Below, piece by piece: positions 44,891 through 55,649 of a stretch of DNA of 64,000 bases; positions within the stretch are counted from its first letter, which is position 1, and every line of letters starts with the position of its first letter. The position numbers and the translations under genes are program-made. Source of the DNA: Enterobacter sp. Cy-643 (GTDB taxonomy: Bacteria > Pseudomonadota > Gammaproteobacteria > Enterobacterales > Enterobacteriaceae); NCBI RefSeq assembly GCF_011752815.1, contig NZ_VWWV01000002.1, positions 1-64,000 of the forward strand, in the 5' to 3' direction. The notes beneath the pieces were generated by a model. The model was given only the letters and a program-made list of their open reading frames with translations. It was not told the origin of the DNA and ran no database searches.

Positions 44891-45513
44891 TGCTCAGCGT
44901 GCAAAATTGCTCCCTCTTCCGCAGCGGCGAACCGCTGCTGGCGGATATCAGCTTTAACGTTGTGCCGGGGGAAATTGTTACGTTGATGGGACCCTCCGGC
45001 GTGGGTAAATCAACGTTCCTGAACTGGATGATCGGTGATTTAGCCCCAGAATTTAGCGCCCAGGGCACGCTGCGGCTTAACCAGCGCAGCCTGACTTCTC
45101 TGCCCGTCGAACAGCGCCGAATCGGCATTTTATTCCAGGATGCGCTGCTATTTCCTCACCTCAACGTTGGGCAAAATCTGTTGATGGCGATTCCCGCCTC
45201 CGTCGTTGGGCGCTCGCGGCGGCAGCGTGTTGTCTCGGAGGCACTGGAAAGCGCCGGGCTGGCAAACTATGCCCGCCGGGATCCGGCTACGCTCTCCGGC
45301 GGAGAACGAGCCCGCGTCAGCGTCCTGCGCGCCCTGCTGGCTGAACCTGAGGCCTTATTACTCGACGAACCCTTTTCCCGACTCGATCTGCCGCTGCGCC
45401 AGGGCTTTCGGGAATTTGTCTGGCAAAAAGCAAAACGGCTCAGGCTGCCGGTCGTTCTGGTCACTCACGATGAGCAGGATGTGCCGGCCCACGGCCAGAT
45501 TATCCGGCTTTAG
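44890..45513 (+). CDS. ynjD: ABC transporter ATP-binding protein YnjD
   Basis: 207 residues, slightly shorter than E. coli YnjD (217) at the C-terminus. Walker A GPSGVGKST, Q-loop GILFQDALLFP, signature LSGGERARVS, Walker B ALLLDEPFSRLD and switch His LVTHDEQD are intact. It powers import through YnjC. Start overlaps the ynjC stop. Confidence 0.94.
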   Translation: MLSVQNCSLFRSGEPLLADISFNVVPGEIVTLMGPSGVGKSTFLNWMIGDLAPEFSAQGTLRLNQRSLTSLPVEQRRIGILFQDALLFPHLNVGQNLLMAIPASVVGRSRRQRVVSEALESAGLANYARRDPATLSGGERARVSVLRALLAEPEALLLDEPFSRLDLPLRQGFREFVWQKAKRLRLPVVLVTHDEQDVPAHGQIIRL

Positions 45514-45597
45514 CCCAGCGAACATGAGGTATCGCAAAGAAGCTCGTGCCAGCCGGGACTAAACTTGCGGCTCTTTTGCTATCCTTCAGGTTATTAG

Positions 45598-46887
45598 ATG
45601 AAACGTGTTTCTCAGCTAACCACCGCCCTGCTGCTTGCCGGGCTGTCCCATGCCACCTTTGCCGCCGCGATGCTCACTGAAATGAACCTCTCCAGCGTAA
45701 AAGCCGAAAACGGTATCGTGATTGATACTCGCCCAAGCGCGTTTTACAACGGCTGGCCGCAGACCTTAAACGGCAGCGGCGGCCATGAACCCGCCGCATT
45801 GAATCTCTCGGCCTCCTGGCTGGCGCTAATGAGCGATGAGCAGCTTTCAACGTGGGCGAAGCAGCATCAGTTGACCAAAACCGGATTGATGGCGCTGTAT
45901 GGTAGCGACGCTCAGGCCGTGAAAACTCGCTTAGAAAAGCTGGGGTTTACGCAGATTGCAATGCTGACCGACGCCCTGCAAGATCCTTCCCGCCTGCAAA
46001 AGCTGGCGCATTTTGAGCAGCTGGTGTACCCGCAATGGATCCATGATTTACAGAATAAAAAACCGATCACCGCAGCGCCTGCCGGGGAGTGGAAAGTGAT
46101 TGAAGCGGGCTGGGGGGCGCCGAAAAAATATCTGCTCAGCCATATTCCCGGCGCGGGCTACATCAACACCGAAGAGGTGGAGAGCGAGCCGCTGTGGAAC
46201 AAAGTGTCCGACGACAAGCTGAAAACCATGCTGGCGAAGCACGGCATCCGGCACAATACGACCGTCATTTTGTATGGGCGTGATGTCTACGCGGCGGCGC
46301 GCGTGGCGGCGATCATGCTGTACGCCGGCGTGCAAGACGTCCGACTCCTGGACGGAGGCTGGGCCACGTGGAGCGCAGCTGACCTGCCCGTTGAACGCGG
46401 CCTGCCCAACAAAACGACGCCGGAGCCCGACTTCGGTGCCTCCATTCCCGGTCAGCCTCAGCTGATGCTGGATACGGAGCAGGCCCGGGCGCTGCTGCAC
46501 CGCAAAGATGCTTCTCTGGTCAGCATTCGTTCCTGGCCGGAATTTATCGGCACCACCAGCGGATACAGCTACATCAAGCCCAAAGGCGAGATTGCAGGCG
46601 CCCGCTGGGGCCACGCGGGCTCTGACTCCACGCATATGGAAGACTTCCATAACCCGGACGGTACCATGCGTGCAGGGGACGACATCGCCGCAATGTGGAA
46701 AAACTGGAATATCTTGCCGGATCAGCACGTTGCTTTTTACTGCGGAACCGGATGGCGCGCTTCCGAAACGCTGATGTACGCGCGGGCAATGGGCTGGAAG
46801 AATGTCGGTTTGTATGACGGCGGCTGGTACGAATGGAGCGCTGACCCTAAAAATCCTGTTGTGAGCGGCGAGCGTAAACCGAACTGA
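45598..46887 (+). CDS. ynjE: Thiosulfate sulfurtransferase YnjE, three rhodanese domains
   Basis: 429 residues with a signal peptide (MKRVSQLTTALLLAGLSHAT, cleavage after FAA), so likely periplasmic. Three rhodanese repeats: first (IVIDTRPSAFYNG) and second (HIPGAGYINTEEVE, ILYGRDVYAAARVAAI) lack the loop Cys, and the third carries the active-site loop FYCGTGWRASE. Transfers sulphane sulphur; in E. coli also linked to molybdopterin synthesis. Follows ynjBCD by 84 bases. Confidence 0.95.
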   Translation: MKRVSQLTTALLLAGLSHATFAAAMLTEMNLSSVKAENGIVIDTRPSAFYNGWPQTLNGSGGHEPAALNLSASWLALMSDEQLSTWAKQHQLTKTGLMALYGSDAQAVKTRLEKLGFTQIAMLTDALQDPSRLQKLAHFEQLVYPQWIHDLQNKKPITAAPAGEWKVIEAGWGAPKKYLLSHIPGAGYINTEEVESEPLWNKVSDDKLKTMLAKHGIRHNTTVILYGRDVYAAARVAAIMLYAGVQDVRLLDGGWATWSAADLPVERGLPNKTTPEPDFGASIPGQPQLMLDTEQARALLHRKDASLVSIRSWPEFIGTTSGYSYIKPKGEIAGARWGHAGSDSTHMEDFHNPDGTMRAGDDIAAMWKNWNILPDQHVAFYCGTGWRASETLMYARAMGWKNVGLYDGGWYEWSADPKNPVVSGERKPN

Positions 46888-46904
46888 TGCTGACTTGAGG
46901 ACTT

Positions 46905-47010
46905 CCCCCCCTCACCCTAACCCTCTCCTCCACGGGGAGAGGGGATAAATAGCACCTGTATTCTCTCCCAGAGCGGAAGTGTTTTCTTCCTCGCCCCCTG
47001 GGGAAAGGGG
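46905..47010. repeat. CCCTCACCCTAACCCTCTCC-type intergenic repeat
   Basis: CTCACCCTAACCCTCTCC pairs imperfectly with the GGGGAGAGGGG that follows, and a second C/G-rich unit (CCCCCTGGGGAAAGGGGGTTA, in part) ends at 47012. This motif is common between genes in many proteobacteria. It lies between convergent ynjE and ynjF and may serve as terminator. Confidence 0.6.
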
Positions 47011-47011
47011 G

Positions 47012-47638
47012 TTAATCTGCGGAGTCATCAAGCCGTTTTAACGTCTTATACCCGCCCCAGATGCGGTTGAACGTTGTGAGCCAGCACAGCGAACCGAAGA
47101 TCCACGCCAGCCAGGCAAACCAGCCTGGGAACAGGCAGCCAAGCACAAACAGCAGCAGAGTTTCGGTACCTTCCGTCAGTCCCCCCAGATAATAAAACGA
47201 TTTATGGGCGTAGCCTGGATTCGCGATATCGTGCTTCTGCGCCAGGGCAGCAAACGCCAGAAAGCTGCTACCGGTGCCGATGAACGAGAACAGCAGCCAC
47301 CCGCCGGCGAGGGCATTTTGCGCCGGGTCCGCGAGAATAAAGCCAAACGGCACAAGGGCATAAAAAAGAAAATCCAGCGTAATATCGAGGAAGCCACCGG
47401 CATCGGTTAGCCCTCTGCGTCTCGCCAGCGCGCCGTCCAGGCCATCAAACAGCCGGTTAAAGACAATGGCAACCAGTGCCGGGACATACCATTGCAGTGC
47501 CAGAAAAGGCAAAGTGAGCACGCCAATCGCGAATCCTGCCAGCGTCAACCTGTCCGGCGTAATAGCGGGCTTATCGAGCACGGCCGCCAGCCGATTAAGC
47601 ACGGGTTTAATACGCGGGTGAAGATAGCTGTCGAACAT
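47012..47638 (-). CDS. ynjF: CDP-alcohol phosphatidyltransferase YnjF
   Basis: 208 residues, about six membrane helices. The complete family motif D-G-x2-A-R-x8-G-x3-D-x3-D is present in LFDGLDGALARRRGLTDAGG and LDITLD. The family joins CDP-diacylglycerol (or CDP-alcohol) to an alcohol in phospholipid synthesis; the product of YnjF is unknown. It begins immediately after the ynjA stop, on the same strand. Confidence 0.92.
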   Translation of the reverse strand: MFDSYLHPRIKPVLNRLAAVLDKPAITPDRLTLAGFAIGVLTLPFLALQWYVPALVAIVFNRLFDGLDGALARRRGLTDAGGFLDITLDFLFYALVPFGFILADPAQNALAGGWLLFSFIGTGSSFLAFAALAQKHDIANPGYAHKSFYYLGGLTEGTETLLLFVLGCLFPGWFAWLAWIFGSLCWLTTFNRIWGGYKTLKRLDDSAD

Positions 47639-48205
47639 CTAGCGTTTTCCCTTCGTCGGACATAACCCCTGGGAGGGGATTTCCAGCGCGGCGTTAAAGC
47701 GAGCCGAAAGGTTCTGGAAGGCAATCAGCGCGGTAAGTTCGGTCCCCGCCTGGTCGGTGAAATGCTGTTTAAGTCTGTTTTTTAACTCGTCTGTTACCTG
47801 CGGCGGCGTGGCGGTCATTGCTTCAGCATAGGCCAATGCGACCCGCTCTTTCTCGCTAAACATCGGCTCATTTTGCCAGTTGGCCACCGCCAGCACTTTG
47901 TCCATTGACTGGCTTCGCTCTGCAAGACGCAGGCTATTGGCGTCGATACAAAACTCGCAGCTACACAGCTGCGATACCCGGGTCATCACCAGCGAACGCG
48001 TCACCGGATCGATTTTTGCCCTGCGCCTTTCCAGAAAGCCGACGAACAGCGCCACCAGCCAGAATAAATAGGGCAGTCGCCCCCACCAGCGGGTCGGATT
48101 CAGCACCGAGCCAAAATGTTTCTCCTGCATCGCCACAATCGGGCGCAGGCTTTTGGGCAGCGTTTTAACGGGCGCAATCCAGGGCTCGCTTTTCATTTCC
48201 ATCAT
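47639..48205 (-). CDS. ynjA: AhpD-like carboxymuconolactone decarboxylase family protein YnjA
   Basis: About 188 residues from ATG at 48205 (ATGATGGAAATG; later in-frame ATGs are alternatives). The AhpD-type motif CSCEFCIDANSLRL gives a CxxC-like redox pair, then FSEKERVALAYAEAMTATPP and LIAFQNLSARFNAAL. Resembles E. coli YnjA, which there heads ynjABCD; here it has moved to the opposite strand upstream of ynjF. Peroxidase-like redox activity is inferred. Confidence 0.88.
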   Translation of the reverse strand: MMEMKSEPWIAPVKTLPKSLRPIVAMQEKHFGSVLNPTRWWGRLPYLFWLVALFVGFLERRRAKIDPVTRSLVMTRVSQLCSCEFCIDANSLRLAERSQSMDKVLAVANWQNEPMFSEKERVALAYAEAMTATPPQVTDELKNRLKQHFTDQAGTELTALIAFQNLSARFNAALEIPSQGLCPTKGKR

Positions 48206-48275
48206 TCGGTTACTCTTTTGCTGGCATGTCAGGGCGGGTATTATGCCACGCCAGCCCCACAGAGAATGGACACCC

Positions 48276-48686
48276 ATGTTAAAAAACCTTGATGTTGTCG
48301 CGGCTATTATCGAACGCGAAGGCAAAATCCTGCTCGCCCGGCGCCCTGAAAGTGGCGACCAGCCGGGTCTGTGGGAATTTCCAGGTGGGAAAGTAGAAAG
48401 GGGGGAAACACAGCCCGAAGCGCTGGCGCGGGAGCTACTGGAAGAGTTGGAGATCGTCGCACAAATTAGCGGCTATGTGGCCAGCCATCAGCGCGAAGTG
48501 AGCGGGAGAATGATTCATCTGCACGCCTGGCATGTTGAGACCTTTTGCGGCGAACCCATCGCACACTGCCACAGCGAACTTGCCTGGTGTGCACCGCCGG
48601 AAGCGCTTGATTATGCCCTCGCTCCGGCGGATATCCCGCTGCTGCAAGCGTTTATGGCTTCACGCGGCGCCAGACAAGCGGATTAG
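48276..48686 (+). CDS. nudG: CTP/5-hydroxy-CTP pyrophosphohydrolase NudG
   Basis: 136 residues from ATG at 48276. The Nudix box G-x5-E-x7-REUxEExGU is visible as GGKVERGETQPEALARELLE followed by ELEI. The family hydrolyses oxidised pyrimidine nucleotides and 8-oxo/2-hydroxy purines. It is divergent from ynjA and its last 35 bases overlap the ynjH end on the other strand. Confidence 0.94.
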   Translation: MLKNLDVVAAIIEREGKILLARRPESGDQPGLWEFPGGKVERGETQPEALARELLEELEIVAQISGYVASHQREVSGRMIHLHAWHVETFCGEPIAHCHSELAWCAPPEALDYALAPADIPLLQAFMASRGARQAD

Positions 48687-48939
48687 TCCCTAAGACTTTG
48701 TCATCGCGCTGACACTGCAGCAAAATGCCTTCCGTTTTCACCACCGCCCCTTCGGAATAGTTTTTATTTTCATAAATACAGCACTGGTTGCAGGGCGGCG
48801 TCTGCGGCTGATTGCTGTTGGTGAACACTTGCGGCGGGATCACCACGTCAACGTCAGGCTGACGGGGCTGAACCGCCATCGCTGGCAGACTCATCATTAG
48901 CCCCACGACGGCGGCGAGCAGGCTTTTTACTGGCATCAT
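48652..48939 (-). CDS. ynjH: Conserved Cys-rich exported protein YnjH
   Basis: 95 residues from ATG at 48939, preceded by GAGGGAAG. Signal peptide ([20 protein letters not shown], cleavage after AMA), then [10 protein letters not shown] and a Cys cluster [17 protein letters not shown], ending [20 protein letters not shown], much like E. coli YnjH. The start lies 86 bases inside the 3' end of topB, and the 3' end overlaps nudG. Function unknown. Confidence 0.9.
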   Translation of the reverse strand: MMPVKSLLAAVVGLMMSLPAMAVQPRQPDVDVVIPPQVFTNSNQPQTPPCNQCCIYENKNYSEGAVVKTEGILLQCQRDDKVLGTNPLVWRRVKP

Positions 48940-50848
48940 CACTTCCCTCTTTTTTGATCCAACGTTTTGCTTTTTTTCCGTCATCCTGGGCTTTGATGCC
49001 CTTAAATGCATGGCGCACCGGCGTGGTTCGCGCCTGATGAATCAGCTCATAAAGCGTTTGCACCAGCGGCTGCATAAAGTCCTGATAGCGGCACTGCTTT
49101 TCGCTGATTTGCGTCAGCGTTGATTCCCAGTGCGCGGTCATGTCCGGCCTGGCGGCCAGTTCCGGCAGCGAGTGGATCAGCGCGCGACCGGCTTCCGTAG
49201 AATGAATATAGCGCCCTTTCTTGACCAGGAAAGCGCGTTTGAATAACAGCTCGATGATCCCGGCTCTTGTCGCCTCGGTGCCTAATCCGTCCGTGGCGCG
49301 CAGGATTTTTTTCAGATCTTTATCCTGCACAAAGCGCGCAATCCCGGTCATCGCTGACAATAGTGTCGCATCGGTAAAGTGGCGCGGCGGCTGAGTTTGC
49401 CGTTCAACCACTTCGCCATGCTCGCACAGCAGTTCGTCCCCTTTCGCCACCACCGGCAGCGGCGTGCCGTCGTTCTCTTCGTCACGCTCTTTACTGCCCA
49501 GCAGCGCCCGCCAGCCCGCTTCGGCCAGGAAACGCGCTTTGGCGATGAATTTGCCTCCGGCGATATCCAGATCGATGGTGCATTTGCGGAAGACGGCGTC
49601 GGCACAGAACTGCATTAAGTATTGACGGGCGATCAGGCCATAAACTTTAGCCTCATTTTCACTTAATGAGATTGCAGAGCTGCGCGCGGTGGGAATAATC
49701 GCGTGGTGGGCATCCACTTTTTTATCGTCCCAGCAGCGGTTACGCAGATCGGCATCCACCGCAGGCTGCGGCAGTAAATCCGGCTGATGCACGCTGATGG
49801 CGTTCATCACCGCATGCCGCCCGGCGAAGTGCTCTTCGGGCAGATAGCGGCAATCGGAACGCGGGTAGGTGATCAATTTGTGGGTTTCGTATAGCTTCTG
49901 GCAAATATCCAGCACGTTCTGGGCGCTCAGCCCAAAGCGTTTCGCCGCTTCGATTTGCAGGCTCGAGAGCGAAAACGGCAGCGGCGCGGTTTCCGATTCC
50001 CGCTTATCGTTATAGGCGGTGACCAGCGCCGGATGGCCGTTGATACGCGCCACAACGTGTTCTGCCAGCTTGCGGTTCAGCAAGCGCCCTTCCTCATCCT
50101 GATGGGGTTCACAGGATTCGCTCGGCTGCCACACCGCCACAAAACGCTCGTCCGCTGGCGTCACGATGTGGGCTTTTACTTCGTAATAATCTTTGGCGAC
50201 AAAGTTTTCGATCTCTTCATCGCGGCGCACGACCAGACCCAGCACCGGCGTCTGTACGCGGCCCACGGACAGCACGCCCTGGTAGCCCGCATTGCGCCCA
50301 AGAATGGTATAGGCGCGAGTCATGTTAATCCCGTAGAGCCAGTCGGCACGGGCGCGGGCCAGCGCCGAAACGCAAAGCGGAATAAACTCGCTGTTGGCGC
50401 GCAGGCGGGAAATCGCTCGCTCCACGGCCTGCGGGTTAAGGTCGTTGATCAGGCAGCGCTGTACCTGCTGGCGCTTTTCAGGTGCCAGCTGGAGATAGTC
50501 CAAAACTTCATCCACCAGCAACTGCCCTTCGCGATCGGGGTCACCGGCGTGAACCACTTCGGTTGCCTGAGTCAGCAGCTTTTTAATCGCGTTGAGCTGT
50601 TTAGTCACGGAGGGACGAGGCTGGAGCTGCCATTTTTCCGGCACGATGGGCAAGTCAGCGAGGTTCCAGCGGGCATATCGCCCGTCGTAGGCGTCCGGCT
50701 GCGCCTGCTCCAGCAGGTGGCCAATGCACCAGGTCACCACCTGGCCGTTGCCGCATTCGATAAACCCATCGCCGCGACGATGAGGCTTGGGCAGCACGTC
50801 GGCAATGGCTCGCGCAAGGCTTGGTTTTTCCGCAATAAACAGCCGCAT
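48854..50848 (-). CDS. topB: DNA topoisomerase III
   Basis: 664 residues (653 in E. coli). TOPRIM domain at the N-terminus ([39 protein letters not shown]), active-site Tyr in [14 protein letters not shown], and a basic low-complexity tail ([18 protein letters not shown]) longer than in E. coli. Type IA enzyme that decatenates DNA at forks. Starts three bases after selD; the tail overlaps ynjH. Confidence 0.97.
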   Translation of the reverse strand: MRLFIAEKPSLARAIADVLPKPHRRGDGFIECGNGQVVTWCIGHLLEQAQPDAYDGRYARWNLADLPIVPEKWQLQPRPSVTKQLNAIKKLLTQATEVVHAGDPDREGQLLVDEVLDYLQLAPEKRQQVQRCLINDLNPQAVERAISRLRANSEFIPLCVSALARARADWLYGINMTRAYTILGRNAGYQGVLSVGRVQTPVLGLVVRRDEEIENFVAKDYYEVKAHIVTPADERFVAVWQPSESCEPHQDEEGRLLNRKLAEHVVARINGHPALVTAYNDKRESETAPLPFSLSSLQIEAAKRFGLSAQNVLDICQKLYETHKLITYPRSDCRYLPEEHFAGRHAVMNAISVHQPDLLPQPAVDADLRNRCWDDKKVDAHHAIIPTARSSAISLSENEAKVYGLIARQYLMQFCADAVFRKCTIDLDIAGGKFIAKARFLAEAGWRALLGSKERDEENDGTPLPVVAKGDELLCEHGEVVERQTQPPRHFTDATLLSAMTGIARFVQDKDLKKILRATDGLGTEATRAGIIELLFKRAFLVKKGRYIHSTEAGRALIHSLPELAARPDMTAHWESTLTQISEKQCRYQDFMQPLVQTLYELIHQARTTPVRHAFKGIKAQDDGKKAKRWIKKEGSDDASKKPARRRRGANDESASDGGSAPSA

Positions 50849-50851
50849 GAA

Positions 50852-51892
50852 TTAACGGATCTCGATCATTGGGCGGCCAGCGCGCGCCTCTTTCAGTTCC
50901 CCGATAGCGCTGAGCTTAATGCCGTTCCGCTCTGCAGCCGCGAAAACTTCGGCTTCCGCATCAGCGCGAACGGCCAGCAGCAGGCCGCCGGAAGTTTGTG
51001 GGTCGCACAGCAGGTTACGCCATGCTTCAGGCATCTCACCAATGAGTTGGCCGTAGCTGGCGAAGTTGCGGGAAGTTCCGCCGGGCACGCAGCCCTGCTC
51101 GATGTAGCTTTCCACGCCCGGGAGTTTTGGCACACATTCGTACCACACTTCTGCCTGAACGCCTGCGCCCTCACACATTTCGCTCAGGTGGCCCATCAGG
51201 CCAAAACCGGTTACGTCGGTCATCGCGGTCACGCCCGCAATATCGGCAAATTCTGCACCGACGTTATTCAACTGACACATGGTTTCTGCCGCCAGGCCTT
51301 TGTGCTCTGGCAGCAGCAGGGATTTTTTCTCGGCGGTGGTCAATACGCCAATGCCCAGCGGTTTAGTCAGATACAGCTTACAGCCGGCTTCAGCAGAGCT
51401 GTTTTTCTTCACTCGCTCGGTAGGCACGACGCCGGTCACCGCGAGGCCAAAAATGGGCTCAGGGGCGTCAATCGAGTGGCCGCCGGCCAGCGAAATCCCC
51501 GCCTGCTGGCAGACAAAACGCCCGCCTTCGATCACTTCACGGGCAATTTCGGGCGCCAGCGTATTAATCGGCCAGCCAAGAATGGCGATCGCCATAATCG
51601 GTTTCCCGCCCATCGCATAGATGTCGCTGATGGCGTTGGTCGCCGCGATACGGCCAAAGTCGAAGGGATCGTCCACGATAGGCATGAAGAAGTCGGTGGT
51701 GCTAATGATACCGGTGCCGTTGCCCAGGTCGTAAACCGCCGCGTCGTCGCGAGTTTCGTTCCCCACCAGCAGATTAGGATCGACAAACTTCGCCTGCTCG
51801 CTGTGCAGGATGGTTTCCAGCACCTTCGGGGAAATTTTGCAGCCGCATCCTGCGCCGTGGCTGTACTGGGTCAAACGAACGGTTTGCTTCAT
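50852..51892 (-). CDS. selD: Selenide, water dikinase SelD
   Basis: 346 residues from ATG at 51892. N-terminal Cys in [10 protein letters not shown] (the Sec/Cys catalytic position), [20 protein letters not shown] with Mg-binding Asp, [13 protein letters not shown] and DPQTSGGLL. Makes selenophosphate from selenide and ATP for SelA and tRNA selenation. The earlier in-frame start adds non-family residues. Confidence 0.97.
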   Translation of the reverse strand: MKQTVRLTQYSHGAGCGCKISPKVLETILHSEQAKFVDPNLLVGNETRDDAAVYDLGNGTGIISTTDFFMPIVDDPFDFGRIAATNAISDIYAMGGKPIMAIAILGWPINTLAPEIAREVIEGGRFVCQQAGISLAGGHSIDAPEPIFGLAVTGVVPTERVKKNSSAEAGCKLYLTKPLGIGVLTTAEKKSLLLPEHKGLAAETMCQLNNVGAEFADIAGVTAMTDVTGFGLMGHLSEMCEGAGVQAEVWYECVPKLPGVESYIEQGCVPGGTSRNFASYGQLIGEMPEAWRNLLCDPQTSGGLLLAVRADAEAEVFAAAERNGIKLSAIGELKEARAGRPMIEIR

Positions 51893-52122
51893 GGACTTTT
51901 CCTTTCTTTGCCAAATTCTGTACCCAATATGGTAGCGCTCAAACGCCCTGGTGGTAAGTCTGGCAGTCCTAAATCGCGTGCCGTTGCTCACTAAGCAGGC
52001 AAAGCGGAAGTTTTTTGAAGCCAGGCCGCATTTTGCCGATGCGCTCTTTTACTCAAATATGACAGTAATGTTACAACCATTGAGACAACTATCTGGACAA
52101 CCCACGCATGTAAGGAATAACA

Positions 52123-52872
52123 ATGAAAAAACGCGTAATTGCTTTCTGTATTGCCAGCCTGTTTTCCTCTGCGGCTTTTGCCCTTGCACCTCCGGGAAAT
52201 GATGCCACCACCAAGCCCGACCTCTATTACCTGACCAACGCCCAGGCCATTGACAGCCTGGCGCTGCTGCCACCGCCGCCGGAAATCGGCAGCATTGCGT
52301 TCCTGAACGATCAGGCGATGTATGAGAAAGGCCGCCTGCTGCGCGCCACCGAACGCGGCAAGCTGGCCGAAGAAGATGCCAACCTGAGCGGTGGCGGCGT
52401 GGCTAACGCTTTCTCCGGCGCGTTTGGCTCGCCAATTACCGAAAAAGATGCGCCGGAACTGCACAAGCTGCTGACCAACATGATTGAGGATGCCGGTGAC
52501 CTCGCCACGCGCGGCGCAAAAGAAAAGTACATGCGCATCCGCCCGTTTGCCTTCTACGGCGTGCCGACCTGTAATACCAAAGAGCAGGATAAGCTGTCGA
52601 AAAATGGCTCTTATCCTTCCGGGCATACCTCAATTGGCTGGGCCACGGCGCTGGTGCTGGCTGAAATTAACCCGCAGCGCCAGAACGAGATCCTGAAACG
52701 CGGATTTGAGCTGGGGCAAAGCCGGGTGATTTGCGGTTACCACTGGCAGAGTGATATTGATGCCGCTCGCGTCGTGGGATCTGCCGTAGTGGCCACGCTG
52801 CATACCAACGCCGCCTTCCAGCAGCAGCTGCAGAAAGCGAAAGACGAGTTTGCGAAACAGCAGAAGAAGTAA
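52123..52872 (+). CDS. phoC: Class A non-specific acid phosphatase (PhoC/PhoN type)
   Basis: 249 residues with signal peptide ([20 protein letters not shown]). The PAP2 signature is complete: K-x6-RP in [13 protein letters not shown] in [10 protein letters not shown] and SRx5Hx3D in [12 protein letters not shown]; the catalytic His is the last of PSGH's partner set. It cleaves many organic phosphomonoesters in the periplasm. E. coli K-12 has no homologue between selD and ydjA, so this is an insertion. Assignment to PhoC rather than PhoN or another class A name is by memory. Confidence 0.88.
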   Translation: MKKRVIAFCIASLFSSAAFALAPPGNDATTKPDLYYLTNAQAIDSLALLPPPPEIGSIAFLNDQAMYEKGRLLRATERGKLAEEDANLSGGGVANAFSGAFGSPITEKDAPELHKLLTNMIEDAGDLATRGAKEKYMRIRPFAFYGVPTCNTKEQDKLSKNGSYPSGHTSIGWATALVLAEINPQRQNEILKRGFELGQSRVICGYHWQSDIDAARVVGSAVVATLHTNAAFQQQLQKAKDEFAKQQKK

Positions 52873-52918
52873 GGCGTGAAATCCCTGCCGGGTAGATGCC
52901 CGGCAGGATAACGCGCAA

Positions 52919-53470
52919 TCAGAAGTGAGACACGAACGCTGACGTGTCCGGGGTGCTGATGGTCGTCGACGCTTTCAATTGCGGCGTGCCGAGGTAGAGG
53001 AAGCCCACGACTTTGTCCTGCTCGCGGCCGCCCAGTCCTTCGCGAACCATGTCATTCTCAGTCCACGCGCCGCTGCGCCAGATGCCGTTAAAGCCCTGGG
53101 CCACTGCCGCCATTTGCATCGCCATCACCGCACAGCCTGCGGAAACCACCTGCTCCCACACCGGTACTTTATGGTTAGTCTCGCAATGCGCGACCACCGC
53201 AATAATTTGCGGGGCGCGGAACGGCGATGTACGCGCCTTTTCAACGCTTTTTTCATCCATGCCCGCCGCAAGGGCTGCTTTCTCTAAAAGCTGAGCAAAG
53301 CGCTCGCGCCCTTCCCCTTCAATAACAATGAAGCGCCACGGCTGGAGCGTACCGTGGTCCGGCGCGCGCATCCCGGCACGCAGAATATTTTCCAGCACTT
53401 CACCCGCCGGAGCCGGCTCGGCCAGGCGGGAGGCGCTACGGCGGTTAATCAAAAGTTCAAGTGCATCCAT
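52919..53470 (-). CDS. ydjA: Nitroreductase-family protein YdjA
   Basis: 183 residues, the E. coli length. Minimal FMN nitroreductase fold: [14 protein letters not shown] (FMN-binding RRS), [16 protein letters not shown] and [14 protein letters not shown](P)H-dependent reduction of nitro compounds is expected; physiological substrate unknown. Convergent with the acid phosphatase. Confidence 0.95.
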   Translation of the reverse strand: MDALELLINRRSASRLAEPAPAGEVLENILRAGMRAPDHGTLQPWRFIVIEGEGRERFAQLLEKAALAAGMDEKSVEKARTSPFRAPQIIAVVAHCETNHKVPVWEQVVSAGCAVMAMQMAAVAQGFNGIWRSGAWTENDMVREGLGGREQDKVVGFLYLGTPQLKASTTISTPDTSAFVSHF

Positions 53471-53701
53471 TTAAAGCCCCTTACTGACATGAAATGACTG
53501 GCAAAGCGCGGAGGTTGCCCCAGTCTGTTAAATGATTTTCATTCACAAAATTAACACAGCCGTAGTTTTTGTTACAGCGCCGCCCCGATTTCCTGCTGAC
53601 ATTTCCTCGCCCTCTCTTTAGGATAGCCTTTACTTTCGCCGCTTTAGCCAGCTTCATTGCGGCGTGCGGGTAATACCCCTGTTGAAGGTTATGGAGAAAA
53701 C

Positions 53702-55552
53702 ATGCGCACCATTGGGCGATTTATTAGCGGCTTTTTTAAGTGGACCTGGCGTCTGCTTAATTTTATTCGGGAATTTATTCTCAACTTGTTCCTTATCCTG
53801 CTGATCCTGGTCGGAGTCGGCATCTGGATGCAGGTAAAAAGCACGCCTGCAGAACCCGCGCGCGGGGCGCTGCTGCTGGATATCACCGGCGTGGTAGTGG
53901 ACAAACCTTCGGTCAGCAATAAGCTGGGCGTGATTGGCCGCCAGCTGGTGGGCGCCAGCTCTGACCGCCTGCAGGAAAACTCCCTGTTTGATATCGTCGA
54001 CGCCATTCGCCAGGCGAAAGATGACCGCAACATCACCGGCATCGTGCTGGATCTGAAAGATTTCGCCGGGGCTGACCAGCCTTCGATGCAGTACATCGGT
54101 AAAGCCCTGCGCGAGTTCCGCGACGGCGGCAAACCGGTTTATGCCATGGGCGACAGCTACAACCAGAGTCAGTACTACCTGGCAAGCTTTGCCAATAAAA
54201 TCTGGCTCTCGCCGCAGGGCATGGTGGACCTGCACGGGTTTGCCACCAACGCGCTGTATTACAAAACCCTGCTGGATAAGCTGAAGGTTTCAACGCACGT
54301 CTTCCGCGTCGGTACCTATAAATCAGCGGTTGAGCCGTATATCCGCGACGATATGTCCCCTGCCGCGCGCGATGCGGACAGCCGCTGGATTGGCGAGTTG
54401 TGGCAAAATTACCTGAACACCATCGCGGCAAACCGCCAGATCACCGCTCAGCAGGCTTTCCCCGGCGCTCAGGCGCTGCTGGATAACCTGCAAAAACTGG
54501 GTGGCGATACCGCTAAATATGCGCTGGACAACAAGCTGGTGGACGAGCTGGCGAGCAGTGCTGTTGTAGACAAAGCGCTGGTGAAGCAGTTCGGCTGGAG
54601 CAAAGCCAACAAAGACTTTAGCTACACCAGTATTTACGACTACACCGTGAAAAAACCGTCTGAGCAAGGTGACGCCATCGCGGTGATCTTCGCCAACGGC
54701 GCGATCATGGACGGAGAAGAAACCCCAGGCCAGGTCGGCGGCGACACCACGGCCATGCAGATCCGCGAAGCGCGTCTGGATCCGAAGGTGAAAGCCATCG
54801 TCTTCCGCGTGAACAGCCCTGGCGGGAGCGTCACTGCGTCCGAAACCATCCGTGAAGAGCTTGTCGCTGCACGTGACGCCGGGAAGCCAGTTGTGGTTTC
54901 AATGGGCGGCATGGCGGCATCCGGCGGGTACTGGATATCCACCCCGGCGAACTACATCATTGCCAACCCAAGCACCCTGACCGGCTCGATTGGTATTTTC
55001 GGCGTCATTAACACCGTAGAAAACACCCTCGATGCGATTGGCGTGCATACCGACGGTGTGTCAACGTCTCCGCTGGCCGACGTGGCCGTAACCAAGAAGC
55101 TGCCGCCTGAAGTTCAGCAAATGATGCAGCTCAGCATCGACAATGGCTACAAGCGCTTTATTGGCCTGGTGGCCGCTTCTCGTAAGAAAACGCCGGAGCA
55201 AATCGATCAGATTGCTCAGGGCCACGTCTGGACCGGGGAAGACGCCAAAGCCAACGGCCTAGTGGACAGCCTGGGTGATTTTGACGATGCCGTCGCCAAA
55301 GCAGCGGAACTGGCTAAGCTGAAAAGCTGGCACCTGGCATTCTGGCAGGATGACGCCACCTTCACCGACATGGTCTTTAACGCCATGACCGGCTCGGTGC
55401 GCGCCGCGCTGCCGCAGGCTATTCAGGCTTATCTGCCAGCCCCGCTGGCCGATGCCGCGCTGGCGGTTAAAGCCCAGAACGATAAGTTCGGTACCATGAA
55501 CGATCCGCAAAACCGTTACGCCTTCTGCCTCACCTGCGGCGATGTGCGTTAA
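53702..55552 (+). CDS. sppA: Signal peptide peptidase SppA (protease IV)
   Basis: 616 residues from ATG at 53702 (618 in E. coli). N-terminal membrane anchor near residues 22-48 ([19 protein letters not shown]). Two S49 repeats: the lysine base lies in the first, in [10 protein letters not shown], and the serine nucleophile in the second, in [13 protein letters not shown]. Cleaves leftover signal peptides. Own promoter in the 230-base gap after ydjA (divergent). Confidence 0.96.
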   Translation: MRTIGRFISGFFKWTWRLLNFIREFILNLFLILLILVGVGIWMQVKSTPAEPARGALLLDITGVVVDKPSVSNKLGVIGRQLVGASSDRLQENSLFDIVDAIRQAKDDRNITGIVLDLKDFAGADQPSMQYIGKALREFRDGGKPVYAMGDSYNQSQYYLASFANKIWLSPQGMVDLHGFATNALYYKTLLDKLKVSTHVFRVGTYKSAVEPYIRDDMSPAARDADSRWIGELWQNYLNTIAANRQITAQQAFPGAQALLDNLQKLGGDTAKYALDNKLVDELASSAVVDKALVKQFGWSKANKDFSYTSIYDYTVKKPSEQGDAIAVIFANGAIMDGEETPGQVGGDTTAMQIREARLDPKVKAIVFRVNSPGGSVTASETIREELVAARDAGKPVVVSMGGMAASGGYWISTPANYIIANPSTLTGSIGIFGVINTVENTLDAIGVHTDGVSTSPLADVAVTKKLPPEVQQMMQLSIDNGYKRFIGLVAASRKKTPEQIDQIAQGHVWTGEDAKANGLVDSLGDFDDAVAKAAELAKLKSWHLAFWQDDATFTDMVFNAMTGSVRAALPQAIQAYLPAPLADAALAVKAQNDKFGTMNDPQNRYAFCLTCGDVR

Positions 55553-55570
55553 TTTACTCAAATGAATCAA

Positions 55571-55597
55571 AGCCCGGTTAAACCGGGCTTTTTTTTT
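55571..55597 (+). terminator. Terminator of sppA
   Basis: Arms AAGCCCGGTT/AACCGGGCTT with a T-run of nine, 15 bases after the sppA stop. Confidence 0.92.
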
Positions 55598-55649
55598 CCG
55601 TCATCCTCTCTATACTCTGCCGCAAATATCGAAAGCCTCGAGCAAAACT

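Noticed and set aside
46905-47010. C-rich repeat considered as CRISPR or tandem array
   Set aside because: There is no regular spacer structure; it is a single hairpin-type intergenic repeat.
49955-51994. 679-codon open frame on the plus strand across topB and selD
   Set aside because: It mirrors two conserved minus-strand genes; the translated sequence is low in recognisable motifs and rich in shadow-frame residues such as His, Gln and Arg.
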